Of a stretch of 64,000 bases of DNA, positions 60,116-64,000 are shown in pieces. The stretch comes from Tretioscincus oriximinensis (taxonomy: Eukaryota; Chordata; Lepidosauria; Squamata; Gymnophthalmidae), in contig JAJVDF010000871.1 in assembly GCA_022410635.1 (NCBI GenBank), positions 69,936 to 133,935 of the forward strand, written 5' to 3'. The notes beneath the pieces are model-generated. The model worked only from the letters and a program-made list of their open reading frames with translations. It was not told the DNA's origin and did no database searches. Within the stretch, counting starts at the first letter, position 1. Each line of letters opens with the position of its first letter. The translations under genes and the position numbers were made by a program.

Positions 60116-60744
60116 CACATCACTATTGCATTTTCCATTCTGATAACAGTCTGAAACTGGATTAACATTTAGGTATGCCAGAAACATCGCTTAGTCTCAT
60201 TTTTTAATGAAAAGATTACTTGTGATAAGTGCGACGCTTGTGCTTGACGGCAGGTAATATTTAGCCATAAATTCATTTACCCTTGGCTAAAGTGCAACAA
60301 TAATTTGTTTATAAAAGTTTCTGGCATAGGGTAAACCTTTTGGTATTGGCAAGAGTTGTGAATAATAATTTCTAAAGTGCCTTCTGTGGTAAAGAAACAG
60401 GCCTTGCCCTCAGGCTTGCAAACGCAGAAGAAAAAGCCACACAGGAGGACGGGAGGAGAAAGGTAGAGCTCAGATTTACAGACCCAGGAAAGGGGAGCTG
60501 CTTAACAAGCGTTTAAATTTTAATCAGAGGTTTGGCTGTTTTTTCCTTGCTGAGTTCTTAGGGTTGCATCTGATTTAAAAAGTGAACAGTTCCTTTCCCA
60601 ACCATTTTCCCCAAGGAAATGGCTAAATGGAAGGCACCGTCGTGTAGGATTCGAAGGTAGGCAAGCACACCAAAAGATTTTCTCCTTTTACTAGCACTTC
60701 AAGCTGGATGCATCTCTGTTCCCACTGACACCCATAATCACACA

Positions 60745-61085
60745 CACAAAATTGTCACAGTAGCTTAACATAATTCATGTTCAGTGTACTCTGGTGATGG
60801 TTTGAACTCTGAATGGGCAGCTCACTCTCTGAGAGCAGTCTGAGAGATTTGCACATCTCCCCATTGTTTCTGTTGCCTTTGGCCTGCAGTTTTAAGTTTC
60901 GTTGCTCCTGCTGCAAGTGAAAACATGCTTAAAACGATGATTTTTTTTTAAGCTGCACAATTTGCACTTGCCTGGTAAGCACTCAGCACAACTTCGTTAT
61001 TTCCTTACTCTGTCAGATCACTGAAATGGGGGCAAAACGGGGCTGAGGATGAGGGAAAACAGCATTGCATAGTTTTTGACACCTG
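60745..61085. mobile_element. Class II element, GCTGAGTTCTCAC family, partial copy 3
   Basis: GTAGCTTAACATAATTCATG and GTGTACTCTGGTGATGG parallel CAGCTTAACGCAATTCACAT and GTGCACTCTGGTGAC at 58450-58484; the right part GGGGCTGAGGATGAGGGAAA parallels 58823. Confidence 0.5.
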
Positions 61086-61229
61086 GTAAAAGCACACCTC
61101 TTCATCCAGGCATTTGACTCTTAGCTCCTTCTGTATTCTGTCCTTCCAGGCAGAGTGGAAAGGGTAGAGTGCGTATCATTTTAAAAGTTTTATTAATATA
61201 CTTTTTTNNAAAAAAAAAATCTTCATCTT

Positions 61230-61292
61230 TTATTACCTGTCTTGGGGTCGATGGTGAAGGTTGGTATATAAATAATTTTAAATACATAAATA
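61230..61292 (+). mobile_element. LINE tail
   Basis: GAAGGTTGGTATATAAATAA followed by ATACATAAATAAAT. Confidence 0.45.
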
Positions 61293-62574
61293 AATCCTCA
61301 TCACAGTTTTCCAGTTTGTCCCCCCCCCCCTCAGTTGGAAGAGCTGGAGATCCCATGAAGTCTAGAACTCTGGACCAACCAATCAAGCAGAGGATGGTGA
61401 GAGAGGGTGGTGGGTGGGTCTCACATAGCAGAAATGAAAAAATGTTGGTATTTGTTTTGAAGTAGAAAAAGCAAAGAGACGGCGGAAAAGAAGTAACTGA
61501 AAAGAGAGAGGCAGAGAGACAGGTACACTCCCCAGGTTGTTATATAAACTGTTAGATAAAAATTTGTATCATTGGTTTATTGGCAAAACCAGCAGTCAAA
61601 CTGCTCCATAGGATTATTGCAGAAACGCTATAATGTGTGGATAGTTTCGGTGGAGAAATGCAACAATGGGAGGGGAAGGAATCTGATACTGACAGTAAAT
61701 TGTCCAATGGCATTTTAGAGGAGGGATGTCCTCTTGACAATCAGCAAAACGAATGGTTGATGGGAGAGTGTGTCACATGACCAGAAAATCTCACTTGTCG
61801 GGAGCTGATAGAACAGTAAAACTCAAACTATACTGTAAAGATATAACAAATTAAAACCGGTAAATGGATAAGCTGAATTATCAATAAATACTAAAAAGGA
61901 TGCAGCCTTAAGGACATCCTGCTTTTTTTTTCCAAGTTGGTTTCTTGTGTCCTGCATTTTTTAAAAAAAACACAGAAATGAAAAGTTTAATTGGTATCAT
62001 AAAGATACCCAGATTCCTATGCCAAAATTGTACTGTGTCTCAAAATTTCTTGTCAACTCTGTTTGGATGTATAAATGGTCTCATTTTGTTCTAAAGGACA
62101 GTGAATCCGTGTTGACAAGTATCATTGGATTCTATCTGCACTTTTGCCTCTAATAACATATCCTCCTAGAAAAAAAACATCATTAAATTTTGGCAAAACT
62201 CACAAATACATTTCCATGTTTGTTTTTTGTGTGTGTTGACAGCCTAATATGCAGATGTGGGAATGAGATCCAGTGCAAAAGGGCCCCTTTGAAGGGGCTG
62301 TTTTGCACACAAAATCTAAATGGTCCAACAGTTTCAGGAATTGTAAAAGCATCACTTTATTTTGGCAAAAGAAACTAAGCCCATCAGTGGATCCAGTTTC
62401 TTTTGCTGAATAGCATCGCTTCTAGGAAAGCAATCCATGTGCTTGGACTTTTAATTTAATGATCAAAACTCTAGGAAGCACCAAGCATTGTGGTAAATTC
62501 CAAAGCACCATCCTGGCTGTGGGGTGGGGGGGTGGGACACAGCAATTGAGCTCACGAAGCTGACTTTCATAAAT
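61293..62574. other. Downstream flank, nothing firm
   Basis: No gene. One self-complementary word, GGGCCCCTTTGAAGGGGC, near 62281. The remainder is unrecognised. Confidence 0.4.
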
Positions 62575-62638
62575 TCTAGTAAGGGGAGCTAGACACTAAC
62601 AAGAGAAAGGTAAGTGGTATGGCCTTTGATAGACAAGG
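62575..62638 (-). repeat. Palindromic hammerhead-like repeat, copy 13 (left arm, cut by SINE)
   Basis: CTAGTAAGGGGAGCTAGACA, CTAACAAGAGAAAGGTAAGT, GGCCTTTGATAGACAAGG; it stops where the SINE begins. Confidence 0.6.
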
Positions 62639-62640
62639 CT

Positions 62641-62850
62641 GAGAGCCAGTTTGGTCTATTGGTTAGAATGCTGGACTATTATCTGGTAGTCTCCCAGTTC
62701 GATTCCATGAAGTCAGCAGAGTGACCTTGGGCCACTCACAGTTTCCTTAGAACTATCTCACCCCCATGTTCTTCACAGGGTCTCTGCTGTGGAGAAACCA
62801 ACAAAAACTACATGAGCCACCCTCAGGTGAAAGGGATGTTTTATTATGAG
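62641..62850 (+). mobile_element. tRNA-derived SINE, complete
   Basis: Head GAGAGCCAGTTTGGTCTATT and GGTTAGAATG (A box), CCAGTTCGATTCC (B box), GACCTTGGGCCACTCACAG, CACAGGGTCTCTGCTGTGGA, then CTACATGAGCCACCCTCAGG and AAAGGGATGTTTTATTATG. It matches the 30178-30445 copy up to the tail. Confidence 0.85.
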
Positions 62851-62860
62851 TGTATTATGA

Positions 62861-63361
62861 GGGTGTGTCCAGATGCACGCTATGCTTGCATTTCAAACAG
62901 TCATGCCACCATGATGATTGTTGTTTGTCCACAAGACAGTGGCAGCAGTACTAAGAACACACACTAATCTTGCCAATGGCATAGGAGCTGGACATCCAGT
63001 AATTTCTCTAGCATGAAATTCCTGCATATGTGTTATTTGTGCATGCATGCTGGGTCAAATTCCTGGATGTGTGCTATTTGCTTGTACACACTGCACTAAA
63101 TTCTCAAATTCAGCATGTATCTGTGCATGATCACGTGGTGCAGGATGTCCCAGGAAAAAGCCCTGTATTAGTTGTTTCCGCCTATGTGGCAATCAAAACA
63201 TCATTGTGTTAGGACGCATGAACAAATCAGTATATGGATGCATCTTGAGGCTTAGCTTATAGCTTAGTAATTTTTTCTCACTACATACATTTTAATGAAC
63301 ATTTTTTCATTGCTACAGTACCAACAAAAACTATGTGAGCCACCTTCAGATGAAAGGGATG

Positions 63362-63460
<99 letters not shown>

Positions 63461-63497
63461 NTACTANTANTACTACTACTACTACTACTACTACTAT
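62861..63497 (+). mobile_element. Young ~500-bp retroposon, copy 2, with long (ATT)n/(TAC)n tail
   Basis: Same limits as 54707. The tail is about 95 bases of ATT repeats from 63365, then TAC/ACT units with three Ns to 63497. It lies directly after the SINE. Confidence 0.8.
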
Positions 63498-63504
63498 GAT
63501 ACAG

Positions 63505-63600
63505 TTGAAGAAGTAGACTTTTCTGCAAAAGCTAAAGCTGCCTATTTTTTCTTGGTAGTCGCTACAACACCCCTTGCTAGAATTCATCACACCCATTAGG
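63505..63600 (+). repeat. Palindromic hammerhead-like repeat, copy 14 (right arm)
   Basis: TTGAAGAAGTAGACTTTTCT, GCAAAAGCTAAAGCTGCCTA, CTTGGTAGTCGCTACAACAC, CCCTTGCTAGAATTC. Confidence 0.65.
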
Positions 63601-63860
63601 GAGGTACCCTACCCTTGAGCAAGTCTCAGTTCTTCAGACCACTCTCAACCCCACCGCCATCATGATAAAGTGTTTATTGTGAAGAGAAGCACAGAACAAC
63701 AGAAGTTGGTTTAAGTCCCTTTGGTTTGAGAAACGTTGGGTATAAAACCCCCATTTCCCCCCTCCTCAGTCTTCTCGATGACTACAGCAAAATATGACAG
63801 GGTAGCACACTGCTATTTCTCTTTGAGTTATGGGGTTTCTAATTCCTCTAATTCCATATA

Positions 63861-64000
63861 TAGGCTGACCAGAAGACCCCTTTTGGGTGTGTGTGTTTGA
63901 AAATCCGGTTTTGGGGTGCCTCCCAGTTTTTTCTGAGGAAACTTTTCAAAAAAAGTTTTTTTTTTATAATTGTTTTTTTATTGAGAGTTTTTCACAAAAA
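63861..64000. mobile_element. hAT-type transposon (TAGGCTGACCA family), cut by window end
   Basis: Begins TAGGCTGACCAGAAGACCCC and continues GGTTTTGGGGTGCCTCCCAG like the left half of 49309. The right half lies outside the window. Confidence 0.75.

Noticed and set aside
54876..63212. Identical-looking 60-codon frames (MLFVH...) in two places
   Set aside because: They are the two copies of one young retroposon. The frame survives because the copies are recent, and it resembles no known protein.
1..64000. CRISPR arrays, bacterial operons or ribosome-binding sites
   Set aside because: The window is plainly vertebrate nuclear DNA. The tandem arrays are micro- and minisatellites without spacers.

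Overview
This is a stretch of a vertebrate nuclear genome, AT-rich and dominated by intron and interspersed repeats. The repeat mix points to a non-avian sauropsid, most probably a squamate reptile: CR1-type and L2-type LINE remnants, tRNA-headed SINEs, hAT-type miniature DNA transposons, and a palindromic repeat with a hammerhead-like core. The species cannot be named from the window.

One protein-coding gene is recognisable: RAB28, a farnesylated Rab-like small GTPase of cilia, on the + strand. Its promoter and first exon are near 1.1-1.6 kb. The coding exons are 1524-1598, 10960-11056, 15442-15530, 17237-17366, 41423-41526, 44202-44279 and 51225-51317. All splice sites are GT/AG, all phases agree, and the product is 221 residues. 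A further exon at 49655-49755 encodes a different C-terminus, also ending in a CAAX box, giving a 222-residue form. This matches the known short and long RAB28 forms of mammals. The protein has all five G motifs and the family's unusual DIGGQ in place of DTAGQ. A polyadenylation signal lies near 51694.

Layout: 1-124 minisatellite; 125-1070 quiet flank; 1071-1523 promoter and 5' UTR; 1599-10959 intron 1, repeat-rich; 11057-15441 intron 2, mostly plain; 15531-17236 intron 3, plain; 17367-41422 intron 4 (24 kb), holding a nearly complete CR1 nested in an older element; 41527-44201 intron 5; 44280-51224 intron 6, with the alternative exon; 51318-64000 3' UTR and gene-free downstream DNA with two young copies of a ~500-bp retroposon.

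Most interesting for follow-up: (1) about fourteen copies of a palindromic repeat whose arms carry a hammerhead-ribozyme-like core; (2) a near-perfect 184-bp hairpin transposon 162 bp upstream of the alternative exon; (3) a 63-bp inverted duplication inside an L2 LINE that looks like a template-switch event; (4) a three-layer nest (SINE in CR1 in a miniature DNA transposon); (5) SINE heads and unrelated bodies sharing or swapping 3' tails. Repeat family names rest on motif recognition by eye, not on a library search.
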